Assembly: GCF_964340395.1 (NCBI RefSeq)
Contig: NC_135562.1
Span: 21,102,892 to 21,166,891 of the forward strand
Direction: 5' to 3'
DNA from: Glandiceps talaboti
Taxonomy: Eukaryota > Hemichordata > Enteropneusta > Spengelidae
Length of the DNA: 64,000 bases
Every line of letters starts with the position of its first letter. Position 1 is the first letter of the stretch. Of this stretch, positions 1-13,300 are shown in pieces. Both the position numbers and the translations under genes were made by a program. The notes under the pieces are model-generated. The model was not told the DNA's origin. It made no database searches and worked only from the letters and a program-made list of their open reading frames with translations.

Positions 1-862
1 AGCCTGGGGTTAAATTCTGGGCCTTGAAAATATTTCTTGTAAATCAAATGCAGTCATTGAATTAAGTTATAGTTCCAAAAAACAAAATGGAATACCCACA
101 AGTTTTGGCAACAAAAAAAATCTTTTTGAGAGAAATTTACCGCGAACTGATGAAATTACAAATACAATAGATATTGACGATCCAAGCCTATAAAATATGA
201 TTTCATTCTCACAAACAATCCTGCTCGGTGGTAATTCATCAAATTGGCCTCGCCCCTCTATATAGGTGTACAGGGATGTAGTCCATTACAGCCCGTACAT
301 TTCACGGTTTGGTGACCGCGCCCCCTTGAACAATATAATGACAATAGTTGAATGGATGACAGTCTCGATAAAAATAACTACTTTTATTCATCACAATTTT
401 AATGAAACGTTGTCAAACTCCTTTCCAAATTGATTGCCCAATACTGGCACTTCCACATCTGGCGTGTGCCCGTGTCGCTTCTATTTTTATATAATTTAAG
501 GTATGTTGTACCAGTATCTAAAACAGACATCGGATGTCGGTCTATGTGTCATTGTTCGCAAATATTTTGTTTTGCAATCTGTTGTGCATAATTAAATTAT
601 GTAGGTGATGAATCAGCGGGCTTTCAAACACAGTCATTCTACTACGAGATTATACGGGGCAAACTTTCTTCACCTATATACAAGTGATATTATTAATACT
701 GTAGAAAGACAGCAGTAGCAACTATCATATAATGGTACCGACAGTGACGATCATGTCATAGATAGACCTAAGTGATAATATAGATTATTGAAGTGGAAAA
801 GGACTTTATGGTATTCATACATCTCAACATTCTAGAGACGGGTTTATAAAGTACATTAGTCT
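1..862. other. Non-coding flank, nothing recognised
   Basis: AT-rich sequence with stops in all frames. I see no exon-like stretch, RNA gene or repeat array here. Confidence 0.6.
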
Positions 863-906
863 ACATACATACATACATACATACATACATACATACATAC
901 ATACAT

Positions 907-941
<35 letters not shown>

Positions 942-942
942 T

Positions 943-985
<43 letters not shown>

Positions 986-1196
986 GGCAGGCATACATAC
1001 ATCCATCCATCCATCCATCCATCCATCCATCCATACATACATACATACATACATACATACATACATACATACATACATACATACATACATCCATCCATCC
1101 ATCCATCCATCCATCCATCCATACATACATACATACATACATACATACATACATACATACATACATACATACATACATACATACATACATACATAC
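863..1196. repeat. Compound tetranucleotide microsatellite
   Basis: Blocks of (ACAT)n, (AC)n, (CAGA)n and (CATC)n follow one another: ACAT, then AC, then CAGA, then alternating ACAT and CATC blocks. The blocks differ by single substitutions of a four-base unit, as expected when slippage acts on interrupted variants. Open frames on the minus strand (MYVC and MDGW repeats) come only from the lack of stop codons in these units. Confidence 0.97.
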
Positions 1197-4100
1197 GGTT
1201 ATAAAAAAAATATGGAGTTTTCAAATTGATGCGTGTTTATTTGTCACACACGTTAACTGTATTGTGGGTATTCAAATCAGAAATTCGGGATGAGGACTTT
1301 ATGGTATTGTGTGAATTTGACCCTGTTTTGTCAAAACCGTCACGTGACCCACACTGGCAGGTGGCAGAGCGGTAGAGCTGTGTATTATTTTATGCAAATG
1401 TACTAGTGTAGACGTAGACACGAGTCGTGTTCGTTGGTTTATCAAATTGTATGAAATTGGAAGTTACTTTTTATACTTTTATACTATGATGTTTTAATTC
1501 TACCAATAGTTGATGTGTTTACCAGTAACTACGAGTGTGAATGTGTTAAAGTTAGTGTTATTTTAGACACACTGATTGTGTAAATAAATAGCAAAATGTG
1601 TTTGTTACTTATAACACTCTCACCATCAAGATTCAAGATCATCCGATGATCAGGTTGTTTGTATTATTATATTTGTTGACAAGTTTAACCATGTATGTGC
1701 ACCATTCCATTGTTACCAGCAATGTAGCAGTTTCTATTTTTAATCGTTGCTATAGTAACAAGCCACAAATTCTTATCATTCGCTGGCCGTTTGGAATGTA
1801 AACACTTGCTTGTGCCAACCCAGTGTTGAAACTGCGTGAAGAGCTATTTTATCGTATATCACTATGGCAACCAAATCCAGGTACCTTGCTTTTATACTGT
1901 GTGAGTGACACCGGGAAGGAAATTCAAAATTGTATGCAAATCTTGTTGGGGGGGGGGGGGGTCTTATTAGACTTCCAAAAGTGTGTTGTGATAAACATGG
2001 TTGTGTGTATACTGAGACCAAATCAGTTTTGGTACTGCAATTCTGGACGTGTTACACATTATAGTCTATTTTTACACTGAATAATAGGGCCAAGAGAAAT
2101 GTAAGCGATAGTACATACGGCCTTGAATTGTGGACGGTGTTGTCAAATGTACACGTCCATTTGTAAATCGCAATGATGTGTGTATACAAATCAGGCCAAG
2201 GCTGTATGTGCACGTACACCAAACCACATTTAACAGAGGGTGTAACGTAACATTGTGCACACACTGTTACAAAAGGGGCGTCAGAAATCGTATTTTTGTC
2301 TTGCTAAAGGTCTTATCTGTTGCTTATAGTCTAATTTACATGGTATATGGAATGATTCCTTTGGGATGCCGTCGGATAGCTAGCTCGCCTGGGGTCTACA
2401 GACATGAAATTAGAACCGTGCTGACCACGGTGCGTTTTCCGGCGATGACCTGCCGGTGCAAACAGCTGATGTTTAGCGGGTCAAAACTTAAACTCGGCGA
2501 GTAAACATTATTATGCAGCGTGAACAAACACTGGCGACAGCAAATCAACTGAACTCGTCAGGGTTTACCCAATTTGGCGCGAAAAGTCGATAAAGTGTCG
2601 ACACGGTTTCTTTTCTCGGTTTGAACTCTATGAAGTGATTACATTCCGCATTATCAAAGTAGCGGTAGTCAAAAATTCCAGTGTCGGAAAACATTTCCAT
2701 TGACGGTGTCAGTTCATAGTCGAGGTGCATTACCAGTTTCATGCTAAACATTTGCGGTGATTTATGGGATGCTGTTCTTGGCTTGTAACCCGGGCGATTT
2801 TGGGATATTTTTGTCGTGTAGGTCAGCAAATCAATATAGACTGACCGAGTCATCTATGTAACATCCCCGCGGCGGTAAACATATGTAGATTTAAATAGAC
2901 GTTGCAACGCGAGATATAGTAAATCCTTACCCCGAGGGCCGAAGCCAGTACATCAATTTGACATTCATATTTGTGAGTCAGAGTTTGTCATCTGTGTAAT
3001 CAATAATAATTTTTGGAATGTTAAGTATACGTAAACTTTCTCCGAATGATTCTGTTTTTGTATAATAATGACAAGTATGACCTGTGTGTGTGATTCATTA
3101 GGTTCGTGGAGAATACGGACAGCTGACTAACCCCGGCTTAATAATCTGTCAGCGTCACTGACAGTCAAAACATTGACTTGGCCGCGTCAAGGAATTAGGC
3201 TAACAATACAAATGCAGGCAAGGGTAAAGAGGCTTTGGAAATACCATGAAGATGTATTCGGAGGGTTGGGGAGCTGGGACACGACGATGATCTCGCCACA
3301 CACATGGAGACATTTAACAGGACGGATGTCCAATATGCATTAGGGGGTCCTGCCCCGATCGATATGTAAAACAAATTAAACCCGGGACAGCTGGGTCTAC
3401 ATGCATGGTGTTAAAACAAAACCCGTGGATTTGGTAACGCAGTGTACTGTGTACATGCACGTTATTCAAAGTTCTCCAAGGATATCTGTCAGGCGTGTTA
3501 CTTTACATGAACTCTGTGCTCTACGTTCTGTTAGGGGTCACACGTTTTATCATAGTGCTCGAAATAAACTCAAGACAAAAATATTTGGTAATTTCCTGCG
3601 TGGGCAGTGGGCTTAAAAATTGAACTGACCGCTTACACACATACACACACTCGGCCATGCATATAATAGACAATTGAAATACCCCCATTGATGGCCTCCA
3701 CAAAGAGCGAACGAGTAACGCTGTATGTATTAACGGGGGAATAATGGGTAAATAATGTAACACACACACCAAATGAATTCAATGAAATTTGTTATTTTTA
3801 CTACGAACTTGTACCAAAGATATATCAAATGATCAAAAAAACAGTTCTAGCAAAAAATATATTACAATATCTCATGGATATATTTTCCCCTGACCCGGGC
3901 ACGTCTTATGAAATAACATGATTTTTTTTTAAAAAGGAAAGATATATGCACATAAACATGTTGACACCTATAGAAAACCTAGCTCTCTCCTGCAAATACT
4001 TGATATACACAAATGTGACCTTTTTTTCAAATTTGCAGATTTTTTTTACATAGCGCTAATGGATAAAGGCAGAGGACACGGAATAATAGACAAAAGTTAT

Positions 4101-4596
4101 ATTTCTGGAATATTAAAACTAGACAGAATTTACAAAAAAGAGCGCATGAAATTATTTAGCAAAACTCTACAATATACATACATGATTTTTAACAAGTTGA
4201 TCAAAATCTCCGCTAGCTTCAATGTGTAAACATTTCGGGCTGCCATGCCATGATTGGACAAGAAATCCAAAATATCTGTTTTCGAACATCATATACAAAA
4301 TAGTCGAAGTAGGTCCATGTGTAGTATGGACTATGTAAACACCCAGACGTTTGATTGCCACAGTGTAAGATTCTCAATGAAAAATAATTTTTTCAAAAAA
4401 TTTGGTTATTTGGATTGGAGTACGTCTGGAAAAAACCTCAGGTAGAAAATTGCATAAAACTGTATAAATATATATAACTTATCTGACCGGTGTGTCTGTA
4501 AAATACAAAACAACGCCGGTACTGTAGTCTCTCTTATTTAAGGTTCAAAGTCTGAGCGAGTTTACCAGCTGACTATACACAGAGCCGGTAAACGGT
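1197..4596. other. Intergenic DNA and downstream flank of SoxC
   Basis: No gene is recognised. The part nearest 4596 must include the SoxC 3' untranslated region on the minus strand, but I see neither AATAAA nor ATTAAA on that strand between about 3600 and 4596, so the transcript end is not placed. A GC-richer patch at about 2340-2880 contains an unrecognised ATG-started minus-strand frame of 102 codons (2545-2853). An 11-base G run lies near 1950-1960. Confidence 0.5.
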
Positions 4597-5646
4597 TCAA
4601 TTGGTCGACACAAGCGAAGCTATACTTGATTCAAGCCACTCGCCTTCAATCATCTCACTTACTTCAGGTGTCGTATAGTCCGGAAATTCAAAATGTGTTC
4701 CCGTACTACTGCAAGAGTCTGACGTGAAAGGACTGAGGTCCTCCGTAAGATTGCTCAAATTAAGACTAGCAAGTTCAAAAGCAGGCCAGTTTGTGGGGAA
4801 CGGGAAGTCTTCGGCTTCGGAAGTACCGTGTTGTTGTGTGTTGGTGGTGGTGGTTGTTGTTGTGACCGCCGTCGTATGACAGACTGATTCATTTGCCGTA
4901 GGTACAGTGTCCAGTTTCCTGATTTCTTTCTCGTGTGTATATGTCTTTTCAATGTCCTCATAAAAACTAAGTGAATCTGGCGGTGAGTCGGGTGCCGCGA
5001 CGGTCGGGCTGGAGGGAACCTTGGCTGGGGGAGTACGCTGAGTTACCGAGACCTCAACAGATCTGCTTGCCTTGATACTGTCCTTGAATTTCTTATCGAC
5101 AGTCAATTTCAGTTTTGGAAGTCTGTCTCGGCTTGTGCTGGTCTGGGTCAACTTGAAACTCTTGTGTTTGGAATGGTGATGGCCCTTATGCTTGGAACTG
5201 TGGCTGCGACTGCTGGTTTCACTAGGTTTGCTGGGCTTGACCTTCTTTCGTGGTCTGTACTTGTAGTCTGGGTATTCCTGCATGTGGAGTAACCTCAGAC
5301 GCTCGGCCTCCTCGACGTACGGTTGTTTCTCGGTATCGTTGAGCAGCTTCCATCTCTTACCGAGTCGTTTGCTAATCTCGGCGTTGTGCATGTCAGGATG
5401 GTACTCACTAATTTTCCTTCTTTCGATCTGTGACCAAACCATGAAGGCATTCATGGGTCGTTTGATGTGACCAGTTGATGATTTCCAATTTGTAGCACAC
5501 ACACCAGTCGACTCTTCTCCAAGCACCGATGTACTTATATCCATGGCACTGTCGGTGGAGTACGAACTGCCGCTATCTGAGTTGGCTGGAGAGCTGGGGC
5601 CCGAGGAATGGTTACCGCCTGGTAAGCTGGACGTCTGTGGAACCAT
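4597..5646 (-). CDS. SoxC: SoxC-family HMG-box transcription factor (Sox4/11/12 relative)
   Basis: The predicted protein is 349 aa in a single exon, as is usual for SoxC genes. It is a nuclear DNA-binding activator; in other animals SoxC proteins act mainly in neural and progenitor differentiation. The SOX HMG box spans about residues 59-134, with the signature RPMNAFMVW at 63-71, then [15 protein letters not shown] and [10 protein letters not shown] at its end. A Ser/His/Lys-rich basic stretch follows (about 138-167), then a Ser/Pro-rich middle and a run of seven Thr near 262-268. The C-terminus (about 317-346, [16 protein letters not shown] then WLE) matches the conserved SoxC transactivation domain, which separates it from SoxB, D, E and F. 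I chose the ATG at 5644-5646: it is the first ATG after an in-frame TGA at 5668-5670, has A at -3 and G at +4, and gives MVPQ, close to the MVQQ of vertebrate Sox4/11. An in-frame TTG at 5653-5655 is a less likely start. Length is somewhat shorter than vertebrate Sox4/11. No breaks are seen. Confidence 0.96.
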   Translation of the reverse strand: MVPQTSSLPGGNHSSGPSSPANSDSGSSYSTDSAMDISTSVLGEESTGVCATNWKSSTGHIKRPMNAFMVWSQIERRKISEYHPDMHNAEISKRLGKRWKLLNDTEKQPYVEEAERLRLLHMQEYPDYKYRPRKKVKPSKPSETSSRSHSSKHKGHHHSKHKSFKLTQTSTSRDRLPKLKLTVDKKFKDSIKASRSVEVSVTQRTPPAKVPSSPTVAAPDSPPDSLSFYEDIEKTYTHEKEIRKLDTVPTANESVCHTTAVTTTTTTTNTQQHGTSEAEDFPFPTNWPAFELASLNLSNLTEDLSPFTSDSCSSTGTHFEFPDYTTPEVSEMIEGEWLESSIASLVSTN

Positions 5647-5834
5647 GATGGCCAATAAGAAAACTGGTCAACTTATAGGAATGTGATGAAAATGTCAAAT
5701 TCAAGTCACTGTTACAAACTTTGAGGTGAAAATAAGTCACTACTATGTGTTTGATGGCACATGAACGAACAGCTGTGCTTCCAGACAGGAAGCGATCTCC
5801 AGCTTCAAATGATGTGTACACGACAATTTTTGGG

Positions 5835-6000
5835 ATTATTATAGGCCACGCTTCGAAGCTGTCTGCCAATGAGCTGCAAGGTCAGGAATGCTTAGCCACG
5901 CCCCGATGCCCTGATTGGCTCATTAATATAAACAGTATTAAACCTAAGGGGGCGGGCTTGCCAGTACGCGTAAAATCAAGCCTTGTGTACGGTATATAGG
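5835..6000 (-). promoter_or_regulatory. Putative SoxC promoter region
   Basis: Read on the minus strand toward SoxC, this stretch has a TATA-like CCTATATACC (5991-6000), a GC box CCCGCCCC (5948-5955), a CCAAT box AGCCAATC (5913-5920), a GGGGCGTGGCT KLF/Sp-type box (5894-5904), another GCGTGGC (5845-5851) and a weaker CTATAATAAT element (about 5835-5844). The spacing to the ATG would give a 5' leader of roughly 160-320 bases, depending on which TATA-like element is used. The motifs are seen directly; their use is inferred. Confidence 0.45.
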
Positions 6001-9000
6001 AAAACACGACTACACAGATTACACTGTAACAACACACCATGCTTTCAATAGCAAAGAAACTTTGCCGAATTCTTTTCGAAAAAAATTGTGATATCACTAA
6101 AATGGGTTAAAGTGAATGAACATCGAAAAAGCATTCAGAGATCACAATTTGGAGATTATGTAATAAAATTGACACATGTTAATTAGCACATCTTAGTAAG
6201 CTCTCCGGTAATTCAGGCATTATTTTTTTTGAAATAGGTGAAATTGTTTTCGTAGTATAATTAGCATTGACACTGCATAATTTGTAGTGTGGCTATTCAG
6301 CAAGATTTGCATGGCACGCGAAGACGTGGTGGTGATTTGGTTATTAGAATTCACAACGAGAGAAAGTCCCCAATTAGTTTGTATTGTTCTGACTTCTCAC
6401 TTAAAAAGTATCGAATGATGCAATTCTAACATTTCAAAATTAACAATGTTTTCAACTTTCAGATAAAAAGGACAATTTTTTCATAAATCTACTGTGCACC
6501 TGATACTGTTTATAACAAACAAACAAACACACGTTACTTTGATTACTAAATGACGTCTGCATCTTCTGTCAATTTTTAAATTTTTTAAAATATTTGTTAT
6601 AATTTAGGACTTTCTTAGCTCGAATAGATATATTCCTCACGGGTGGAATACTTTTGGGGCAATCTTAAAGTAATTTATTTTTACAAGTAAGCAACATTTG
6701 GAAAGCCCGAAACAAAATGGCCAATTCTGGTTTAAAGCGGTAGAATAGGGGTAGATGGATGAGTTGTGTCGACAAGGAGGGGCGGAGCATATTCGCGTGG
6801 CGCTTGTCACATCAAGCACGAGTAGATGTTCTCCCGATTTAGCTATTCCGATATGTTATCAGCACCCCTCGGAAGACCACCTCAACCCCCTGAGTTCAAA
6901 TAAATAGCGATCGGGAAATTTCAACATAGCAAATGAACTATTGTCTTCAAATTCACAATCCAAAATATCTACTGAGATCATGGTATATTCCTGATTCTAA
7001 AATTTGGGAAGACCACATAACGTTAATAAGAATATAGAGTTTTCATTGAGAGGGGAAAATCGTGTGGACCACACAGTAGTGGTAGCGAGTCCAAATCAAC
7101 GCACACGCCCGTATCAGTTATAGCATTGGCTATATTTAACAAAGCTTTAGCTATCGAGTATGCACTTTTCAAACACGCCACATATTTTAATAAACATCAG
7201 TTTAAATCTCGTTGCCGGGTAAAAATCACTGGAGTAAAGTTAAATGACAAAATGGTCACAAAACTAACATTTTGGAAGCGATAGCACAGTAGTCATCAAT
7301 TGAGCCTTTTTAAAGACAGGATTGGCAGGAATTTTCAACAGAAGATGAACAAGGAAACATTATCAAATAAAGTAAAATATGTAGTTCTAGCATAAAGTTC
7401 ACATGTCCCTGTTCATACAATAAAAATATACTATGGCCCTGACCCACCTTCTGTAGATGGCAGGTCGCCAACATCAGGTTGCTTGTTTGTGTGCTACAGT
7501 GTGTAGCAGTGAACGATCAAATTCCAACTTCGTCGGTTCGTGGCGCGCTTCACTTGGATAACTCATCAAATGAAATGTACATGAAAACGGTGGTCTATAT
7601 TATCAGAGATGGGAGTAGAAGCCGAATTTTAATTTTGTATATGATAATAAGAGGCGGTCTTTATTGAAAGCGGGTCAAAACGCGCATGTGCAACTTGGAA
7701 CTATTTACCGTTATAATAATAATTTATGAAAAGCACATATTTTATCATGTATAAGTAACGTTATTGCTGGCAAATTAATATGCTAATAAGGCGATGTAAA
7801 TCACCGCCGACTGGAGTGTACTTTCTACCGTATTTGACGGATTCTGGTCAGGGTAAACACTTATAGAGGCGAGAGTAACAAAATGGCGTCTCTGAACACC
7901 AAAAAGGAGAATGTTTTCTTTTTTTTTCTTTTTATAATTTCGTGTATTTCTCACGGTAATTAATTTATCTAAACGTAGATTCCATTTGAAAGTTGTAAAT
8001 CGTGAAATTTTTCAACATTTATTTTTGAACTCTGAAGATAAATTACGCACCAGTTTTAAATTGATGAAATCTATCAGATTGACTTTTTAAATAAATGTGA
8101 CTAGATCATCACTAGCTGATAGACATGTCGTTTTAAAACGCTTACGATTCACCTGAAAATTCAGCCAACTTCACAATTCGTTCAAATGTGGCAATTTCGT
8201 GACGGAGGACATCACCAAGGGAGTGTGCACTACAACTGTAACGGCGACCCCCATGTTTTTAAAACCTCTATTCATCATAACCCGCTTGCTTGAACGCATG
8301 AGAATTGGTGGGATTTTTTTGGTAAAATCTTTAATAATAATTTTTACAAGTTTTCAACTTCCAATGAATGATATGAAATCAATAGATAATAAACATTTCG
8401 CCTTTTTGAAGTGTAGAGATTAAAACGCACCATCTTTCAAGAGATATTTAAAAATAATATTGAAATTCGTACCGGGTTACAAAGCGGATTGTTTTGTTTT
8501 GATATTTTCGTTTTCACTTTCGCGGAAGTTCTCTAAAAGCTACCTTGTTGCTATTTTTTGCAATTTTTGCGAAACGTTATTAAGATAAAAGTGACCGCTA
8601 TCTTTCTATGCATAATCAATAAGTATTTATTCACCTTTCATTCTCCAAAAAGCCCTATTTCTCCCCTCGTTCAATTTCGGAAAAGCCCATCATAACAGGA
8701 GATGTACTCCCTTTGCTGGGCCCCTTCTTTTCAAGCATGCCACACGACAGTCTGATCAGGGAGACCTCAACTATTGTCCCGGACACGTGGGTCGTAGTAT
8801 GATTGACATCCACTTCACCGTACTGCGATCATCATCACTAAGTCAGTCGCGTGGCACCTAGAGCTCTTTAGAAAAGCAGATAAAAACGAGTGAGAGAATA
8901 GAAAACTAAAAACAATAGGCAAATCAGCCCATTTTATTGTTGATCTATGCAAAACTTAAGTCCTCGTGACTCTCACAAGTTACCGTCGCCCCAATTTTGG

Positions 9001-10189
9001 CATGATGAGACTCATCAAAAGATTCGTTTAAGGATAGACTAATCCAGAATCCAACAAAAAATAAAAAAATCGATATGTCAGTAGAAGTGAATTGATAAGA
9101 AAGTGGACGATAGCTGTTGTTCGAAATCTTCGACCTGTTTTCGCCAGAATCGGGTCTGTTTCTTCCATGGCAACAATTTTGTGTACTGTAAACAACCTGT
9201 CCGAGTGGAGTGGCACGTTTATCCATAAACTACGCGTCTTTCTTTCAACTATAAGGATAGAATGTCGAAAAGCGGGACTCGACTCAATACCTTCCTGGAG
9301 TAAAACTCCTTTTGAAAATAAGCGGGCATAAAGAGATCGGACACGAGTCACCTTTTGTCTTGCAAACAATACTCATCACGATGCACTCGCGTGGCGAGCA
9401 CATAAAAAATGCCCCTCCATGTATAATGCAGGCATCTATTCACAAGGGCCCTTTTTAGAACACCGTTTCACATTATTCGGGACAACAAGGAGAGAAAGCG
9501 GGAGAATGACCTTCGTATCACGATGGGGGAAACCCGCCTTTTTAATCGAAAAAGGGTCCAGCCACAATCAACCGCAACAATTTTTTTATCACCAAACCAT
9601 TAAATTTGTCATCAGAAATGTCTTCCCGCGCTGGAAGTATGACGTGTAAAAAGTTTTGAGAGTGGCACGCTTCTCTGATAGCAGTACGTGATTCAGGTAG
9701 CTAGTCCACAGACATCAAGGCCACTCATTATGAGATAAATTTGCACCAACGCCAGACGGCTTGTTCCGCTCAGTACATGCTATAAAAGTTAAGCCAAGAA
9801 AAACTTTATAATTATTGAAGGACACTCTCTCCTTTAGTAAGCTGTATTTGAAGGTCTTTACCTGTTCATCACCACTTAGTACGTATTCAGGCGTTGGATT
9901 CGTGTAACCTATAGACTAATTAATGCTTGTGAAAAATGAGACAGGGAAACCCCCCCCCCCCCTCGACTCCCTCCCCAGCTCGTAGAAACGCATCTGAAAA
10001 TAGTATTTTATCAATAATAAAAAACATGCAATAGTAGAAACATATTCTTTTAGTAGAACTTTGCCCTATTCTGTGTCTAATTTCCATGCGGGGTCAATTT
10101 TATACATATTTCCATGGTAACGCATTCTGAACTCAGTTAACCATTGGTATAATTCACGAGTTTTTGCGTCCGCATACAATAGGAGTAAA
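6001..10189. other. Upstream non-coding DNA
   Basis: No gene recognised. The sequence is AT-rich with occasional long A/T runs. Short open frames near 8945-9650 exist on both strands, overlap each other and match no family I know. A segment at 7841-7880 resembles the inner end of the MITE described at 42964-43320. A C run lies near 9950-9962. Confidence 0.5.
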
Positions 10190-10392
10190 ACCAACCTAAC
10201 ATCCAAAAATACCAACCTAACTCCCCAAAATACCAACCTAACTCCCCAAAATACCAACCTAACTTCCAAAAATACCAACCTAACTCCCCAAAATACCAAC
10301 CTAACTTCCAAAAATACCAACCTAACTTCCAAAAATACCAACCTAACTCCCCAAAATACCAACCTAACTCCCCAAAATACCAACCTAACTTC
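10190..10392. repeat. 21 bp minisatellite, about 10 copies
   Basis: The unit begins ACCAACCTAACT and continues with either CCCCAAAAT or TCCAAAAAT. These two subtypes are interspersed along the array. Because 21 is divisible by three, the minus strand reads as an open LVFWGVR/LVFLEVR repeat. There is no sign that this is a real protein. Confidence 0.96.
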
Positions 10393-13300
10393 AAACCGCC
10401 AATGTACGTTTAAAAGCCATGAAAACCTTGGACATTATTTTTAACTTGATTGATGTGTTGATTTATACTCGGTTTGAATTAACCTCTCAGACATAAATAG
10501 CTTTGAGGAAAAATTTGAGGAAACAGGGGTGTACGACAAAACTAGTATTGTCTGAGGTCTAAATGTTACAGTATTGGATGTATTAAACCTCAGATTTCTT
10601 AGAATTAGTAAGATTTGTCATGGGGTGGTTTCTTTTGCCAGAATCAGTGTGTACACATCAGTGTAGTTGGTTGCACGTTTTAAGTCCGACGCATTACTTG
10701 AAAGGTGGACAATATCTTAGATGACAACCTGTTGCTGGTGTATGGAATATATAGCAATCACCTTTTTCGTAATCCCATGCATCCCTTTTACATTTGAGGA
10801 AACAGGGATGTACGAGTGCATTTTTATCCCTGTTTTGCTGCCATAGCGGGCTTGGAAATAATCCTACCCTGATGTATTCATCGTTCTTTTAAAGTGCCAC
10901 ATGCAGAAGTAACAATCCAGGCTCCTATTTGAATGTGGCCTGTTGAGATGACCCCAACATTGTGTCTTGTCCAACCTGGCAGTTTTCGGACGAAAGGACC
11001 AGTGTCTTCAACACCAATAATGTAGACTCACGTTCTTAGGAATTTTTTTTTACCATGGAAATGATTATATTTCGAAGGTTTACGAAGTATTGAACAGAAA
11101 CACAAAATGGGGAGGAGGACCAGCCTGAGGGTAACATACTTAGAGGAGATGGTGCCTTGGCAGGTGAATGAATACACGAACTTGAATCAGAGGCTAATGT
11201 GACCACAAAATTACTTAAAGCGTTCTTCTTCAAGTCTCAGGTTGTTGACCAGAGTTATGTTACTACCGAGTCCCTACATACTTGGCATACTTGTATTTTC
11301 GTGATACGCAGGTGTGGGCACAGCAAATACAGTTTTACGGAGATAGAACGTACAAAAATCGTTACGTGACTTCCTGCGTCAGCATGACGTCCGGTCGGCG
11401 GCGTGGCTCCGTTCACACCACGCGCGCGACTCGTGCGTGACCATACGGACACGTCTGGAGATTTCTTCATATCTGTCATATGACATAACACGAACAAAGG
11501 CTTGATACACCCCACTTGTATTTCTATTAATCTTTTCAGTTAAAAAAACCATCACTACTTAAGTCTCAGAGTCATTCATTTTGTGCTGACCACCTTCACC
11601 TCAAACGAACACGGAACTCACTTTGGCCTTTGCCGACATCTTTAAATACCGGTAAACCATTACGTTTCGCCACGTCTTCCCCCTCTTCTAAAATCGATAA
11701 CAAAACTTGAGTAAATGTCAAAGCACCCCGCCGGTGTTTGGCGAATGCTTTACTGCCTCTTGTGAAAGGACACCATTTAAATGTGAACAGCTTTAGTAAA
11801 ACTATAACAGATCAATCAGTATGGTGGGGACATCTGGTGCCACATCGATCGCTTCTAAGGAAACGGCCTTGGTTAGTTACCTCCTTCAAAGTTTTTACAA
11901 ACTTTCTGGTTTACGTGTCACCGCTTTGGGTAATTTTACAGCAGTTTGTGACTTATTTTCACAAAACGGGCACCATATCTCCGGGTACCTACCGTATGGT
12001 AAATATTCGGTTCGACAACTCTGGAAGTTTATATCAAGTTTTGACTAACTTCTTCACTACGAAGCACAATTTCTCCAAATTTGCTTGAATAAACCCCAAC
12101 TTAATTCTGGACTAAAATTGTCAAAATTAACTTAATTTTAAAATTTATGGTCTAAAATTGGTCACATTGACAATGTTTTGGGTTTGGTAGTGAAAGTTCA
12201 TACATGTTCACTTCCGCCAATTCTTATTTATCTTTTCCTAGAACGTTTCTTCGTAAGATTTACGGCTCTACACAAGTATTAGTTTGTCATCAGTCTCATG
12301 GGTTGACAATTCGCTCATACATAAGTGTTTGACCATAAATTTTTCTGGACAGATCTTTTGTCTATGGTTAATTATGCACACACGACGAGCACGTGCCCAC
12401 TGCAATCATGTAATAACAGTGATTTGCATAAACAGTAAATTACAACTGTGTAAACACTAAGAATTTTACAAGTTTTAGACCAAATGTCTCCCCACTGAGA
12501 ATGAACTGGAAAAAAAGTTGGTATATTCCCAATAAGTAATGATTTAATTTTGGTTTATGTTCAAATGTTAGGTTTTTTTTTAAAAGGTAAAAAGTTCCCA
12601 AATATGGCGGCTACAGGATCACAAATTCTAGTAACACTTAAGGGTGAATTTGAATTCATAGAAGTGGTTGCCTGAGTGTATCAGAACCATTGCATATTGA
12701 AGAACAGGACGCAGAAGACTCAACAACATCTTACTTTTCACATTCATCGATTTTTCTGTTATTGCGAAAGTTTTAGAAACCGCGACCAGATTGATTTCTT
12801 GCAAAGACCAAGTTAATTTTTTGTCGCCTGGAGGATTGAGGCGTTGCCAACTTGACAAGGGTCGATTCTCTTAATCCCTATCACCGGTCTTTTAGACAAA
12901 AATGTCAAAAGTATACTCGGCACGAGCTAGGAACAATCGACTCATTAACATGGAAAGAAAGGATAGAATGAAAGGGTTTCACATAAAGAGATTATGTCTG
13001 CAATGTGTAAATTGAATTGCAATCCATTTCCAACGGAAACTGAAGAGAGAGTAAACACAACTGGTCAATAATTTCAAAAAGCAACAAAGGTGTTTGCGGC
13101 AACTTTTTTGAAGTTGACTGGGTCACTCTATCGATAGTTGTAGACACGTGCCGAATACTCACCTGTTTAGCACCATACTGACACTTCCGAGACGTCGACC
13201 TGTCATCGAATCGATCTCTATGTATTGGTACCCGCATGGAACGTATCCATGAAGGTGGCTGACTGACTTTATCTTAAAGTGCAAGTTCCTCAAATCGCCG

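Noticed and set aside
1355-1440. tRNA-like A box (TGGCAGAGCGGTAGAGC)
   Set aside because: No acceptor stem pairs across the region, and the only B-box candidate (GTGTTCGTTGG) fits poorly. At best it is a decayed tRNA-derived SINE head.
4755-4961. Second minus-strand frame inside SoxC
   Set aside because: It is an out-of-frame shadow of the SoxC coding sequence, with no domain of its own.
5282-5470. Plus-strand frame opposite the SoxC HMG box
   Set aside because: It is antisense to a strongly conserved coding region and has no recognisable product.
8945-9649. Overlapping frames of 76-113 codons on both strands
   Set aside because: They overlap each other on opposite strands, match no family, and have no splice or promoter context. 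Chance openness is sufficient.
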